This document shows, in pieces, positions 1 through 10,539 of a stretch of 64,000 bases of DNA; the stretch's first letter is position 1; each line of letters starts with the position of its first letter. Source of the stretch: Streptococcus moroccensis (GTDB lineage Bacteria > Bacillota > Bacilli > Lactobacillales > Streptococcaceae); NCBI RefSeq assembly GCF_030812835.1, contig NZ_JAUSTM010000003.1, positions 62,001 to 126,000 of the forward strand. The letters are read 5' to 3'. Both the position numbers and the translations under genes were made by a program. The notes under the pieces were generated by a model that did no database searches, was not told the origin of the DNA, and saw only the letters and a program-made list of their open reading frames with translations.

Positions 1-191
1 ATGAGACAGGTAAGCAAGTCCTGAAAATCTTACAGGACATGGCTCGCGAAAAAGGTGCCACGGTGATTATTGTGACGCATAATTCTGCCCTGGTGCCGAT
101 TGCAGATCGGGTCATCCACATGCGTGACGCCAAAGTCAAGGACCACTACCTTAACCAAGAACCGCAAGATATTGCGACCTTGGAATATTAG
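1..191 (+). CDS. ABC transporter ATP-binding protein, C-terminal end (partial)
   Basis: The reading frame is open from the window edge (first whole codon at base 3) and stops with TAG at 189-191. The visible tail has a VIIVTHN stretch, the H-loop (switch histidine) region at the end of an ABC ATPase, followed by a PIADRVIHMRDAKV segment typical of LolD/MacB-type ATPases. An FtsX-type permease starts 10 bases later, so the two should form one exporter-like complex, with this protein hydrolysing ATP at the inner membrane face. The Walker A, Q-loop and signature motifs lie outside the window. Confidence 0.85.
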   Translation, partial: ETGKQVLKILQDMAREKGATVIIVTHNSALVPIADRVIHMRDAKVKDHYLNQEPQDIATLEY

Positions 192-201
192 GAGGTATCT
201 G

Positions 202-2832
202 ATGGCAAATAGGATTTATTGGCGAGACATTTGGCGCTCGATTCGTAAGACCAAGGCTCGTTTTTTCTCCATTGTTAGCCTGATGGCTCTGGGATCATTT
301 GCCTTAGTCGGGCTTAAAGTCGCTGGCCCTAACCTAGAGCAAACGGGTGCGGCCTTTTTGAACCAGTATCAGGTCGCGGATCTTATAGTGATGGCAGACT
401 TTGGCTTAGGGGAGCATGATCAGGACGAGTTAAAAAGCCTTGACAAGGCGACGGTCAGCTTTGGGTATTTGCAGGATGTTCTGGTCAAGGATCAAGAAGC
501 GTCTTTGCGTGTCTTTTCATTAGATAAAACCTTGTCGCAACCCGTCTTAGTTGAAGGCCATCTGCCTAAAACGGACCAAGAGATTGCTTTATCTGCCAAC
601 CTGGCAGAAGACTATCAATTGGGGGATACCATCACCTTTGAATCAGACGACGATGGGACCTTAACAGCTGACACTTATACTGTATCAGGGTTTATCAAGG
701 CTAGTGATATTTGGTCAGAAACCAGCTTTGGAGCCAGTCAAAAAGGGTCTGGCGAGTTAGACGGGTATGCTATGGCTGACGGGTCAGCTTTTGATGCTGA
801 GGTTTATAGTTTAGCTCGATTGCGTTTTGAAGATTTAGAAGATCTCAATCCTTTTGATTCTACTTATCAGAAAGGCTTGGCAGAAGAAGAGTCTGCTTTG
901 GAAGACCTTTTAGCTGATAATGGTATGGAGCGGTTAAAGGAAATCAAGGAAGAGCCAGAGGCAGAGATTGCTAAGGGACAAAAAGAATTAGACGATCTCA
1001 AGGAGCAACTGGATGGTCAAGAAAAAGCTTTGAAAGCTCTGGGACGAAGTGCATCAGATGTGCCAGAACTGGTCAAGCTCCAAGAGACCTTGACAACAGA
1101 GCAAGCCAAATTGGACGACGCCCAAGAAGAATTGGACGAATTAAAGGAGCCGACCTATCGGGTTTCTAACCGCCGGACCATGCCAGGAGGTCAGGGCTAT
1201 CAGACCTATGGGTCCTCGGCAGCCTCCATTTCTCAGGTGGGCAATGTCTTTCCTGTGGTTCTTTATTTTGTGGCAGCCCTTGTCACCTTCACGACAATGA
1301 CGCGGTTTGTAGATGAGGAGCGGACCAATGCAGGGATTTTTAAAGCCCTTGGCTACAGCCGCAAAGCCATCCGTCGAAAATTTATCATTTATGGCTTAGT
1401 GGCAGGAACTGTCGGAACCCTTCTTGGAACTTTGGGGGGCCAATTTATCCTAGCTCCCATGATTTCAGGTATCATTTCAACCGGTACAGTCATCGGGAAA
1501 GCAACCCTCTTTAGCTATCCTGTCTATTACGTCTTATCTCTTATTTTATCTTTGATTTCTGCTGTCTTACCAGCCTATTTGATTGCTAATAAAGGTTTGA
1601 AAGAGCAGACGGCTTATCTACTCCAGCCAAAACCACCGGTGAAGGGGGAAAAGATCTTACTGGAACGCCTTGGCTTTATCTGGAAACGGATGAGTTTTAC
1701 GAATAAGGTAACAGCCCGTAATATCTTTCGTTACAAACAACGGATGTTCATGACCATCTTTGGAGTTGCCGGGTCCATTGCCCTCCTTTATGCTGGTTTA
1801 GGGATCCGGTCATCGCTCAGTGGGATTTCAGAGACCCAGTTTGGACAGATTTTAACTTACGACATGCTAGTGGTTGAAAAAGAGGATGCCAGTGAAGCAG
1901 ACCAAAAAGACCTGGACAACGCCCTAAATGGCTCAGACATCAAGGCGTATCTCCCAATTTATACTGATAGTTTGACCCAGGTTTTTCCTGAGGTTGAAGA
2001 CAAACAGAGTCTGACTCTGATGGTGACAGAAGGGCGTGATTTTGGGGAATTGCTCCATATGCGAGATGCAAAAACCAAAGAAGAGCATTCCTTATCTTCA
2101 GATGGTGTTGTTATTTCTGAGAAATTAGCCAAACTCTACGGCGTTAAAGCAGGCGACGAGATAAGCTTGACACGGGATGATCAGACGGTAACGGTTCCTG
2201 TGACGGGTGTGGTTCAACTTTTTACAGGTCACTTTGTCTTTATGACGAGTCAGGCTTATGAAGAAGCTTTTGAAGAAAGCTATGCATCGGATGCCTATTT
2301 GATAGGGTTAAAAGCTAATGATGAACAAGCGATTAAGGACCATGCTGCGCAGTTTTTAGAGTTGTCAGCAGTTTCTGCAGTCTCTCAAAACCTATCTGTG
2401 GTCGAGCAGGTTAATCTGATTGTGGATTCCTTGGCTTCAACCATGATGTTATTGGTAGCTGTGTCGATTTTGCTTGCGATGGTGATTCTATATAATCTGA
2501 CCAATATCAATGTGGCAGAGCGTATCAGAGAGTTATCAACGATTAAGGTTTTAGGCTTCCATAACAAGGAAGTGACGCTTTATATTTACCGAGAAACCAT
2601 TGTCTTGACCTTGATTGGGATTGCTCTCGGGTTACTGTCAGGGCATTTTCTGCATCTCTTTTTGATTGAGATGATTGCACCAGACAGCATGATGTTTAAC
2701 CCACAGGTGACACCGGAAGTTTGGGTAATTCCGATTGTGACGATTATCTTAATCTTGGCGGTTCTCGGTTGGTTGGTCAATCATCGCCTGAAAAAACTAG
2801 ATATGTTAGAAGCTTTGAAGGCAAATGAATAA
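202..2832 (+). CDS. FtsX-family ABC transporter permease with extracytoplasmic coiled coil
   Basis: This 876-residue membrane protein has the layout of large Gram-positive FtsX/MacB-type permeases. There is a membrane segment near residues 18-40, then an external region holding a charged coiled coil at about 231-316. Membrane segments near 350-465 follow, then a second permease unit with one segment near 516-540 and three at the C-terminus. I chose ATG 202 because GGAGG lies just upstream; an in-frame ATG at 100 would lie inside the upstream ATPase gene. It should work with that ATPase. Such pairs move lipids or peptides or act mechanically on cell-wall enzymes; the substrate cannot be read from the sequence. 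Confidence 0.88.
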   Translation: MANRIYWRDIWRSIRKTKARFFSIVSLMALGSFALVGLKVAGPNLEQTGAAFLNQYQVADLIVMADFGLGEHDQDELKSLDKATVSFGYLQDVLVKDQEASLRVFSLDKTLSQPVLVEGHLPKTDQEIALSANLAEDYQLGDTITFESDDDGTLTADTYTVSGFIKASDIWSETSFGASQKGSGELDGYAMADGSAFDAEVYSLARLRFEDLEDLNPFDSTYQKGLAEEESALEDLLADNGMERLKEIKEEPEAEIAKGQKELDDLKEQLDGQEKALKALGRSASDVPELVKLQETLTTEQAKLDDAQEELDELKEPTYRVSNRRTMPGGQGYQTYGSSAASISQVGNVFPVVLYFVAALVTFTTMTRFVDEERTNAGIFKALGYSRKAIRRKFIIYGLVAGTVGTLLGTLGGQFILAPMISGIISTGTVIGKATLFSYPVYYVLSLILSLISAVLPAYLIANKGLKEQTAYLLQPKPPVKGEKILLERLGFIWKRMSFTNKVTARNIFRYKQRMFMTIFGVAGSIALLYAGLGIRSSLSGISETQFGQILTYDMLVVEKEDASEADQKDLDNALNGSDIKAYLPIYTDSLTQVFPEVEDKQSLTLMVTEGRDFGELLHMRDAKTKEEHSLSSDGVVISEKLAKLYGVKAGDEISLTRDDQTVTVPVTGVVQLFTGHFVFMTSQAYEEAFEESYASDAYLIGLKANDEQAIKDHAAQFLELSAVSAVSQNLSVVEQVNLIVDSLASTMMLLVAVSILLAMVILYNLTNINVAERIRELSTIKVLGFHNKEVTLYIYRETIVLTLIGIALGLLSGHFLHLFLIEMIAPDSMMFNPQVTPEVWVIPIVTIILILAVLGWLVNHRLKKLDMLEALKANE

Positions 2833-2839
2833 GGAAAGA

Positions 2840-3203
2840 AGGCTGGGTCATCCCAGCTTCAGATTGAAGACAAAGTCTGTTTTGAAACTTTCCTTAGCTG
2901 ATAACGGACGGTAGCGACTCCCTTTGGACGTCTGACTCAAGCTATTGCTTGCTCTATTTCCAACCTTTAACAGTCTCCCAGACTGTTAAAGCAAACCTAA
3001 GTTTTGAGCCTAAGGTCTCAAAACTTCCGAGTACCTGAAACGCAATAGTTTCAGGTACTTTTATCACAGCGGAAAGTTTCGATACTTGCTCGCTTAGCTC
3101 GCAAAAAATCAACTTTTTAAATCCCTGGTAGAACCTCGTAATGTCTTTTTGATAGAAAACTAGGGTTTGTCTACGTCCTCGGCTGGGTAGTCCCAGCTTT
3201 TTT
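2840..3203. repeat. Long intergenic repeat element, copy 1 (inverted relative to copy 2)
   Basis: This non-coding stretch matches the reverse complement of 4990-5423. The best conserved part is about 2880-2991 (matching about 5262-5372). It contains an inverted repeat AACAGTCT/AGACTGTT near 2969-2988, and a second hairpin near 3035-3060 built on GTACCTGAAAC/GTTTCAGGTAC. Both ends carry nearly the same GGCTGGG-CCCAGC terminator-like hairpin (2840-2859 and 3180-3200). No credible gene is present. It fills most of the gap between the FtsX permease and glpK. Confidence 0.85.
3180..3203 (+). terminator. Rho-independent terminator at right end of repeat copy 1
   Basis: A GGCTGGG/CCCAGC hairpin is followed by a run of Ts. 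It would end transcripts from the FtsX permease before glpK. A related hairpin without a T run lies at 2840-2859, right after the permease stop codon. Confidence 0.75.
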
Positions 3204-3357
3204 GTCGCTAAAAAAGCCATTGAAATGACAGTAAACCTTTCTACCATTTATAATCTTCAGTTCTGAAGATGAATTTCGTCCTGATTTTCATCAATATCTC
3301 TGAAAACAATCAAATATTTTTGAACGGCTATCGTTAGCTAGGTTTTGAGAATTAGGA

Positions 3358-4918
<1,561 letters not shown>

Positions 4919-4989
4919 TGCTTTGGAATAATTTGCTATCATTATTGATGTGCAGGACAATTTGAGGGCTACTAATCCGATGCGAATAA

Positions 4990-5018
4990 AAACTAGGACT
5001 TTTTGGGAGTCCTAGTTT
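4990..5018. terminator. Terminator-like hairpin after glpK (left end of repeat copy 2)
   Basis: An 11-bp stem AAACTAGGACT/AGTCCTAGTTT encloses a 7-base loop about 70 bases after the glpK stop. It is a plausible glpK terminator, although only three Ts follow directly. Confidence 0.6.
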
Positions 5019-5394
5019 GAGAGCGTAGACAAACCCTGTTTTCTGTGTTAATAATCTTCAAAAGTTTGGCTAATGATTTAAAATAATGGATTTTAGCGAG
5101 CGAGGCGAGGCGAGCAAAACCGGAAACTTTCCGCTGTGATAAAAGAGCCTAAAACGTAATAGTTTCAGGCTCTCGGAAGTTTTGGGGTGAAAGGGTCCAG
5201 TGGACTATTTCAGGTCTGAGCTTGGAAATGAAAAAGCGAAGAAGGCTCAAAAATTAGGTTTTCTTTAACAGTCTGGGAGACTGTTAAAGGTTGGAAATAG
5301 AGCAAGCAATAGCTTGAGTCAGACGTCCAAAGGAAGTCGCTACCGTCCGTTATCGCCTAAGGAAAGTTTCAAAAATAACATTGTCTTCAGACTG

Positions 5395-5423
5395 AAACTA
5401 GGACTTTTTGGGAGTCCTAGTTT
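5395..5423. terminator. Terminator-like hairpin after pepQ (right end of repeat copy 2)
   Basis: The same 11-bp stem as at 4990-5018, here followed by TTTTT on the plus strand and lying 16 bases past the pepQ stop. It may act in both directions. Confidence 0.65.
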
Positions 5424-5438
5424 TTATATAGTCTTTGC

Positions 5439-6518
5439 TTAAAAATAAAGTAGTTCTTTTGGTGTCTTGGTGAAGAGGTCAAAGCCGTCCTTGGTCACGA
5501 CACCACAGTCTTCGATACGCACGCCAACTTTTCCAGGGATATAAATGCCAGGTTCTACGGAGAAGGCCATACCTTCTTCAAGCACCAAATCATTGCCTTC
5601 CATGATAGACGGGAACTCATGCACACTCATTCCAATTCCATGACCAAGCCTGTGATTAAAGTATTCCCCATAACCTGCCTTGGCAATGACATTGCGGGCA
5701 GCGGCGTCTACTTCTGCGGCAGTCACTCCTGGCTTGATAAAGTCAAGCGCAGTCAATTGGGCTTCCAAACAAAGATTGTAGATGTCTTTTTTAAAGGAAT
5801 CTGGTTGGCCAACAGCAACTGTGCGTGTCATATCAGACATATAACCGTTATTTTCAGTTCCAAGGTCAAAGAGCAGAAGGGCATCGTTTTGGATCAGGTT
5901 CGCCCCGGGATGGCCGTGAGGGTTAGCAGCATTGTCAGCGGTTAACACCATGGTTTCAAAACTCATTTTAGACACACCGGCTTTTTTCATGCCAAATTCA
6001 ATTTCTGTAATGATGTCTGTCTCCGTTTTGTCAAGAGAAATCGCCTCAAAACCAATTTGCATGGCCTTGTCCGCAAAGGTCCCAGCATACATCAGTTTTG
6101 CGACCTCATCAGCTGATTTGATGAGTTTCATGCGGTTGATGTAGGGAGTTAAGTCAGTGAAATCTGTTTCAAAGACCTGCCGAAGACCGTGGTATCTCGT
6201 TAAATTGAGACTGTCAAACTCCGCTAGAATAATGCCTTTAGGCAAGTCCCCGATAGCGGTAGTGATTTTTTGCCAGGGATTTTCAGAGTCTTGATAGCCA
6301 ACGACGTCAAAAGGAACAATTGTTTTGGCACCAGCCATTTCCATAGCAGGTAAGAAGAGGAGAGGGTCACGATCTCTAAAAACAAAGAGAAAGAGATGGC
6401 GCTCGTGGGGATCGCTGTAAAATCCTGTCAAATAGTTGATAGAAACAGGATCTGAAAAGATGGCTAGACTTGCTTCTTGGTGATCGAGATAACTGATAAT
6501 TTGCTGGATTTTTTCCAT
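5439..6518 (-). CDS. pepQ: Xaa-Pro dipeptidase (prolidase), M24 family
   Basis: This 359-residue enzyme cleaves dipeptides with C-terminal proline in the cytoplasm. The C-terminal pita-bread fold is evident: the metal ligands appear as LLFDLGTE...SDMTRT, GHGIGMSVHE, and the two glutamates in SVEPGIYIPG and RIEDCG. The N-terminal creatinase-like domain is complete. It is divergent from ccpA, an arrangement well known in streptococci and lactobacilli. A cre-like site in the shared spacer suggests that CcpA controls both genes. Confidence 0.95.
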   Translation of the reverse strand: MEKIQQIISYLDHQEASLAIFSDPVSINYLTGFYSDPHERHLFLFVFRDRDPLLFLPAMEMAGAKTIVPFDVVGYQDSENPWQKITTAIGDLPKGIILAEFDSLNLTRYHGLRQVFETDFTDLTPYINRMKLIKSADEVAKLMYAGTFADKAMQIGFEAISLDKTETDIITEIEFGMKKAGVSKMSFETMVLTADNAANPHGHPGANLIQNDALLLFDLGTENNGYMSDMTRTVAVGQPDSFKKDIYNLCLEAQLTALDFIKPGVTAAEVDAAARNVIAKAGYGEYFNHRLGHGIGMSVHEFPSIMEGNDLVLEEGMAFSVEPGIYIPGKVGVRIEDCGVVTKDGFDLFTKTPKELLYF

Positions 6519-6593
6519 AATAAGACCAACTTTCTAAACAAACAAAATAATGACACTCTCATTTTTCCAAAAAAACCATGAAAAATCAAGAAA

Positions 6594-6637
6594 AAAGAGC
6601 GTTTTCACTTGAAAGAGTTTCCACAAAGTGATAAACT
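6594..6637 (+). promoter_or_regulatory. ccpA promoter with adjacent cre-like site
   Basis: TTGAAA (6609-6614) and TAAACT (6632-6637) are 17 bases apart and form a reasonable promoter for ccpA. Directly upstream, 6594-6607 reads TGAAAACGCTCTTT on the minus strand, one position off the cre consensus. This placement suits autoregulation and effects on the divergent pepQ. Confidence 0.6.
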
Positions 6638-6688
6638 AGAAATGGAATGTAAGCGAAATTTTCAAAAAAGTAGAAAGGACATTCATCT

Positions 6689-7693
6689 ATGTTAAATACT
6701 GACGAAACTGTAACCATATACGATGTGGCTCGTGAAGCTGGTGTTTCCATGGCAACGGTCAGCCGGGTTGTCAATGGCAATAAAAACGTTAAAGAAAATA
6801 CACGGAAAAAAGTTCTCGAAGTGATCGAGCGTCTGGATTATCGTCCTAACGCAGTTGCCCGTGGCTTAGCGAGCAAAAAAACGACAACTGTAGGGGTCGT
6901 TATCCCTAATATAGCTAATGCTTATTTTGCGACTTTGGCACAAGGGATTGATGATATTGCCGAAATGTATAAATACAATATCATTATTGCTAACAGTGAC
7001 GAAAATGATGATAAGGAAGTCAATGTTGTCAATACGCTTTTTTCTAAGCAGGTTGACGGAATTATCTTTATGGGCTATCATTTGACCGATAAGGTCAGGG
7101 CTGAGTTTTCACGGTCTCGCAAACCAATCGTTTTAGCAGGTACAGTTGACTTAGAACACCAATTGCCAAGTGTTAATATTGATTATAAACAATCAACAGC
7201 AGATGCGGTTAAGATTTTAGCTAAACACAATAAAAAGATCGCCTTTGTCTCTGGTCCATTGTTGGATGAGATTAATGGGAAACTTCGTCTTAAAGGCTAC
7301 AAAGATGGTTTGAAGTCCAGCAAATTGGCCTTTAACGAAGGACTTGTCTTTGAAGCCAAGTACAAGTACCAAGAAGGCTATGCTCTTGCAGAGCGCGTGC
7401 TTAAATCGGGTGCAACTGCTGCTATTGTAGCAGAAGATGAAATCGCAGTTGGCCTGTTAAATGGTATTGAGGATGCAGGTGTGAAAGTTCCTGAAGACTT
7501 TGAAATTATCACAAGTAATGATTCAACAGTGACCAAGTTTGCCCGTCCAAACTTGACGTCTATTAGCCAACCGATTTACGATATCGGTGCCATTGCTATG
7601 CGCATGTTGACGAAAATTATGCTCAAAGAAGATTTAGAAGACCGTGAAGTGATTCTTAATCATACCATCGCTGAGCGCAAATCAACCAAATAA
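6689..7693 (+). CDS. ccpA: Catabolite control protein A
   Basis: A LacI/GalR-family regulator of 334 residues, the usual CcpA length. The helix-turn-helix is at the N-terminus (TIYDVAREAGVSMATVSRVV), followed by the hinge (RPNAVARGLASK) and a periplasmic-binding-protein-like core. With Ser-phosphorylated HPr it binds cre sites and represses or activates carbon-use genes. The start ATG follows an AGAAAGGA Shine-Dalgarno sequence. Cre-like sites in this window at glpK, the phospho-beta-glucosidase and an EIIB gene are likely targets. Confidence 0.97.
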   Translation: MLNTDETVTIYDVAREAGVSMATVSRVVNGNKNVKENTRKKVLEVIERLDYRPNAVARGLASKKTTTVGVVIPNIANAYFATLAQGIDDIAEMYKYNIIIANSDENDDKEVNVVNTLFSKQVDGIIFMGYHLTDKVRAEFSRSRKPIVLAGTVDLEHQLPSVNIDYKQSTADAVKILAKHNKKIAFVSGPLLDEINGKLRLKGYKDGLKSSKLAFNEGLVFEAKYKYQEGYALAERVLKSGATAAIVAEDEIAVGLLNGIEDAGVKVPEDFEIITSNDSTVTKFARPNLTSISQPIYDIGAIAMRMLTKIMLKEDLEDREVILNHTIAERKSTK

Positions 7694-7702
7694 ATTTTCA
7701 TT

Positions 7703-7729
7703 AAACCAGTCGCTATCGGCTGGTTTTTT
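7703..7729 (+). terminator. ccpA terminator
   Basis: An AAACCAG/CTGGTTT stem followed by Ts lies just after the ccpA stop codon. Confidence 0.85.
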
Positions 7730-7755
7730 AAGCTCTTTGGAGCTATGGCCTTTCA

Positions 7756-7784
7756 TTGTCTTTTTAAAGGGAAAAGGATATAAT
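7756..7784 (+). promoter_or_regulatory. Promoter giving a predicted leaderless mRNA
   Basis: TTGTCT (7756-7761), a 17-base spacer and TATAAT (7779-7784). The ATG of the next gene is at 7791, six bases after the -10 box, so transcription should begin at or next to the start codon. No Shine-Dalgarno fits between them. Confidence 0.75.
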
Positions 7785-7790
7785 AAGACC

Positions 7791-8786
7791 ATGAAGATTT
7801 TGCTGTATTTAGAAGGAGAAAAACTCATCTCCAAATCAGGCATCGGCCGAGCGATTAAGCATCAAGAAAGAGCCTTGACTTTAGCTGGAATTGATTACAC
7901 TACCAATGTTAAAGAGGATTACGACATTGTTCACATCAATACCTACGGCTTTAGGAGCCTAAGGCTTCTTCGTCAGGCCAAAAGACAGGGGAAACGCGTG
8001 ATTGTGCATGCGCATTCCACCAAGGAAGACTTCGAAAATTCCTTTAAAGGGTCTAATCTGTTAGCCCCGATGGTAAAAAACTACCTGGCCCATTTTTACC
8101 AGCAGGCAGACCACATTATTACACCAACCCCTTATTCAGAGAGTCTATTGAGAAGCTACGGGATTACGCGTCCTATCTCAGCAATTTCAAACGGAATAGA
8201 GCTTTCCAAGTACCAGCCGGATCCTCAAAAAGAAACTCGTTTTAGAGAGTATTTTAATCTGGAGCCCCATCAAAAAGTTGTCATCAGTGCAGGCCTTTAT
8301 TTTAAGCGCAAGGGGATTGTCGACTTCGTCAAGGTAGCTGAGCAAATGCCCCATGTGCGCTTCATTTGGTTTGGTCAGATTAATAAGCTCTTGATCCCAC
8401 ATGATATTGTTGATCTTGTGGAGAAAAATCATCCAGCCAATGTCAGCTTTCCTGGCTATATTAAAGGTCCCGTATTTGAAGGGGCCATGAGTGGTGCGGA
8501 TGCCTTTTTCTTCCCATCTCATGAGGAAACAGAAGGAATTGTTGTTTTGGAGGCTTTAGCCAGTCACCAACACGTCTTGGTCAGAGACATTCCAGTGTAT
8601 CAAGGCTGGTTGGATAGGACGTCTGTGACCATGGGACGAACTAATGAAGAATTTGTGGCAGCTCTCGATGATATTTTAGGGGGACAGATTGATCGCCGTG
8701 AAGCTGGCTTTCAAGTTGCCAAAGGACGAGCAATAGAAGAAGTTTCTCGTCAATTGGCAGCCGTTTATCGTAAGGTTATGGAGTAG
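7791..8786 (+). CDS. Glycosyltransferase family 4 protein, glycolipid synthesis (CpoA-like)
   Basis: This 331-residue GT-B glycosyltransferase has the C-terminal donor-binding pattern of GT4 enzymes (SHEETEGIVVLEALA, with the EX7E-type glutamates). In streptococci a pair of glycosyltransferases downstream of ccpA makes the glycolipid anchor of lipoteichoic acid; the shorter member resembles CpoA, which adds the second sugar to glucosyl-diacylglycerol. The sugar specificity is inferred from context. I chose ATG 7791 (MKILLYLEGE) over an upstream in-frame start at 7737 because the promoter -10 lies between them. The next glycosyltransferase starts three bases after the stop. Confidence 0.85.
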   Translation: MKILLYLEGEKLISKSGIGRAIKHQERALTLAGIDYTTNVKEDYDIVHINTYGFRSLRLLRQAKRQGKRVIVHAHSTKEDFENSFKGSNLLAPMVKNYLAHFYQQADHIITPTPYSESLLRSYGITRPISAISNGIELSKYQPDPQKETRFREYFNLEPHQKVVISAGLYFKRKGIVDFVKVAEQMPHVRFIWFGQINKLLIPHDIVDLVEKNHPANVSFPGYIKGPVFEGAMSGADAFFFPSHEETEGIVVLEALASHQHVLVRDIPVYQGWLDRTSVTMGRTNEEFVAALDDILGGQIDRREAGFQVAKGRAIEEVSRQLAAVYRKVME

Positions 8787-8789
8787 ATT

Positions 8790-10118
8790 ATGCGTATCGG
8801 AATTTTTACGGATACCTATTTTCCGCAAGTTTCAGGGGTAGCGACATCTATCAAAACCCTTAAAACAGAGTTAGAGAAATTAGGACATACGGTCTTTATC
8901 TTTACCACAACGGATAAAAATGTCAATCGCTATGAAGATTGGCAGATTGTCCGTATTCCCAGTGTTCCTTTTTTTGCCTTTAAAGACCGCCAAATTGCCT
9001 ATGCTGGTTTTACGGATGCGGTTAAAATAGCCAAACGCTATCATTTGGATATTATCCATACCCAGACGGAATTTAGTCTTGGAATTCTAGGGAAAATGAT
9101 TGCCAGAGAGCTTAAAATCCCTGTCATTCACACCTATCATACCAACTATGAGGACTATGTCCATTATCTGGCCAAGGGCAGAATCATTCGACCAGGGATG
9201 GTTAAATACATTGTCCGATCCTATTGTACCCAATTGGATGGGCTGATTTGCCCGAGCGCTATTGTTGAAGACATGATGGCAGGTTATAAGGTTAATGCTC
9301 CAAAGCGTGTCATCCCTACTGGGATTGAACTTGAAAAGTTCCGCCGCCCCGAGTTAACACAAGAAGATGTTCAAGGAATCAGAGACCAATTAGGAATTGC
9401 GGATGATGAAGTCTTCTTGCTCAGCCTTTCTCGTGTCTCCTATGAAAAAAACATTCAAGCGGTCATTCAGGCGATGCCGTTAGTCCTTGCTCAAGGCATG
9501 AAAGCCAAACTAGTGGTGGCAGGAGATGGTCCGTATTTGCCTGATTTAAAGGCCTTGGTGACAGAGCTTGGCCTTGAAGACACTGTTCAATTTACTGGGA
9601 TGATTGCCCCTGGGGAGACAGCTCTCTATTATAAGGCGGCTGACTTTTTCGTCTCTGCCTCAACCTCTGAGACCCAAGGATTAACCTACCTAGAGGCCTT
9701 GGCGACCGGAACTCCCATTATCGCTCATACGAATCCCTATTTAAAAGATTTGATATCAGACCGTATGTTTGGAACACTTTACAGCTATCCTCAAGATTTG
9801 GCAGATGCTATTGTTGATGCCATCATTGCGACGCCTGAAATGACACCCCAAGCCTTGGAAGACAAGTTATACGACATTTCAGCAGAGAACTTTGGTCGTC
9901 AAGTGGCAACTTTTTACCTAGATACGATTATGAACCATGAGGTGCGTAAAGCCAATGGTGAACTAGCTCCAATCCCTGTTGTTATTGCTAGAAAGGCCAC
10001 AAAAACCGGTGTTTTGGTCGCTCGAAAGAGCATCTATCTTCCAAAACGTATTTTAGTGAAATCAACCGTACGTTCAAGACGATTCATTAGAGATTTTCGA
10101 AAAAGCAGGGACTCCTAA
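8790..10118 (+). CDS. Glycosyltransferase family 4 protein, probable monoglucosyl-diacylglycerol synthase
   Basis: This 442-residue GT4 enzyme opens with the typical MRIGIFTDTYFPQVSGVATSI motif and has the donor-site glutamates in STSETQGLTYLEALATGTPI. It has a basic C-terminal tail (about residues 390-442, rich in K and R), which suits attachment to the membrane surface. The family includes enzymes that move glucose from UDP-glucose to diacylglycerol, the first glycolipid step for lipoteichoic acid. It forms an operon with the preceding glycosyltransferase (3-base gap; GGAG in the end of that gene serves as ribosome site). Family certain, exact product inferred. Confidence 0.85.
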   Translation: MRIGIFTDTYFPQVSGVATSIKTLKTELEKLGHTVFIFTTTDKNVNRYEDWQIVRIPSVPFFAFKDRQIAYAGFTDAVKIAKRYHLDIIHTQTEFSLGILGKMIARELKIPVIHTYHTNYEDYVHYLAKGRIIRPGMVKYIVRSYCTQLDGLICPSAIVEDMMAGYKVNAPKRVIPTGIELEKFRRPELTQEDVQGIRDQLGIADDEVFLLSLSRVSYEKNIQAVIQAMPLVLAQGMKAKLVVAGDGPYLPDLKALVTELGLEDTVQFTGMIAPGETALYYKAADFFVSASTSETQGLTYLEALATGTPIIAHTNPYLKDLISDRMFGTLYSYPQDLADAIVDAIIATPEMTPQALEDKLYDISAENFGRQVATFYLDTIMNHEVRKANGELAPIPVVIARKATKTGVLVARKSIYLPKRILVKSTVRSRRFIRDFRKSRDS

Positions 10119-10140
10119 GTCCTAGAAGAGGCGTTAGCGA

Positions 10141-10518
10141 ATGAAGAAATATGTTTGGTATGTTCTTGTCCCGTTTTTAGTCTACTGGCTAGAGGCTATA
10201 TACTATCATTTAGCTCATTTGGGAATGTTTCATTTTGACGAGATGCTCCACAAAGGATTAGGGGTCAATGGTCTCTTGCTCTATAATCCAGTCATCATTG
10301 CCCTTTCTTCCTTTGTTTTTGGAATCAAGTATGGCTTTTCCTGGAAATTACCGGTTTTTATCGGCCTATCTTGGTTGCCCTATGTGGTCTATATTCCGCT
10401 TTTTTACAATGCGGCAGGGACAGAAGTCTATCTAATACCGTATATCCTGATTTCCCTTATCTTTGTAGTGCTAGGGAGCCTTGTAAAAAAAGGACTTGCC
10501 CACTTGCAAAGAAAGTAG
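10141..10518 (+). CDS. Small membrane protein of unknown function
   Basis: A 125-residue protein with about four hydrophobic segments (near residues 5-20, 50-65, 70-90 and 95-115) and a basic end (KKGLAHLQRK). I do not recognise a family. It starts 22 bases after the glycolipid glycosyltransferase gene and is probably cotranscribed with it, so a link with the cell envelope is possible but unproven. The thrS leader promoter overlaps its last codons. Confidence 0.7.
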   Translation: MKKYVWYVLVPFLVYWLEAIYYHLAHLGMFHFDEMLHKGLGVNGLLLYNPVIIALSSFVFGIKYGFSWKLPVFIGLSWLPYVVYIPLFYNAAGTEVYLIPYILISLIFVVLGSLVKKGLAHLQRK

Positions 10519-10533
10519 AAAGTGTGCTATACT
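10504..10533 (+). promoter_or_regulatory. Promoter for the thrS leader
   Basis: TTGCAA (10504-10509), an 18-base spacer and TATACT (10528-10533), inside the last codons of the preceding gene. Confidence 0.65.
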
Positions 10534-10539
10534 AATCCT

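Larger units (their letters stand above)
4990..5423. repeat. Long intergenic repeat element, copy 2 (inverted relative to copy 1)
   Basis: This is the reverse complement of copy 1 with many point differences and an extra segment of roughly 60 bases near 5180-5240. The shared core (about 5262-5372) has the AACAGTCT/AGACTGTT hairpin. Both ends carry the same terminator-like hairpin AAACTAGGACT/AGTCCTAGTTT (4990-5018 and 5395-5423), different from the hairpin that bounds copy 1. No credible gene is present. The right-hand hairpin also lies just beyond the pepQ stop codon and could end pepQ transcripts. Confidence 0.85.

Noticed and set aside
100..201. Longer start for the FtsX permease at 100
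   Set aside because: It would overlap the ATPase gene by 92 bases; ATG 202 has a proper GGAGG site.
2954..3247. Minus-strand frame of 97 codons
   Set aside because: It lies inside the repeat element, crosses its hairpins, has no ribosome site and has no protein-like character.
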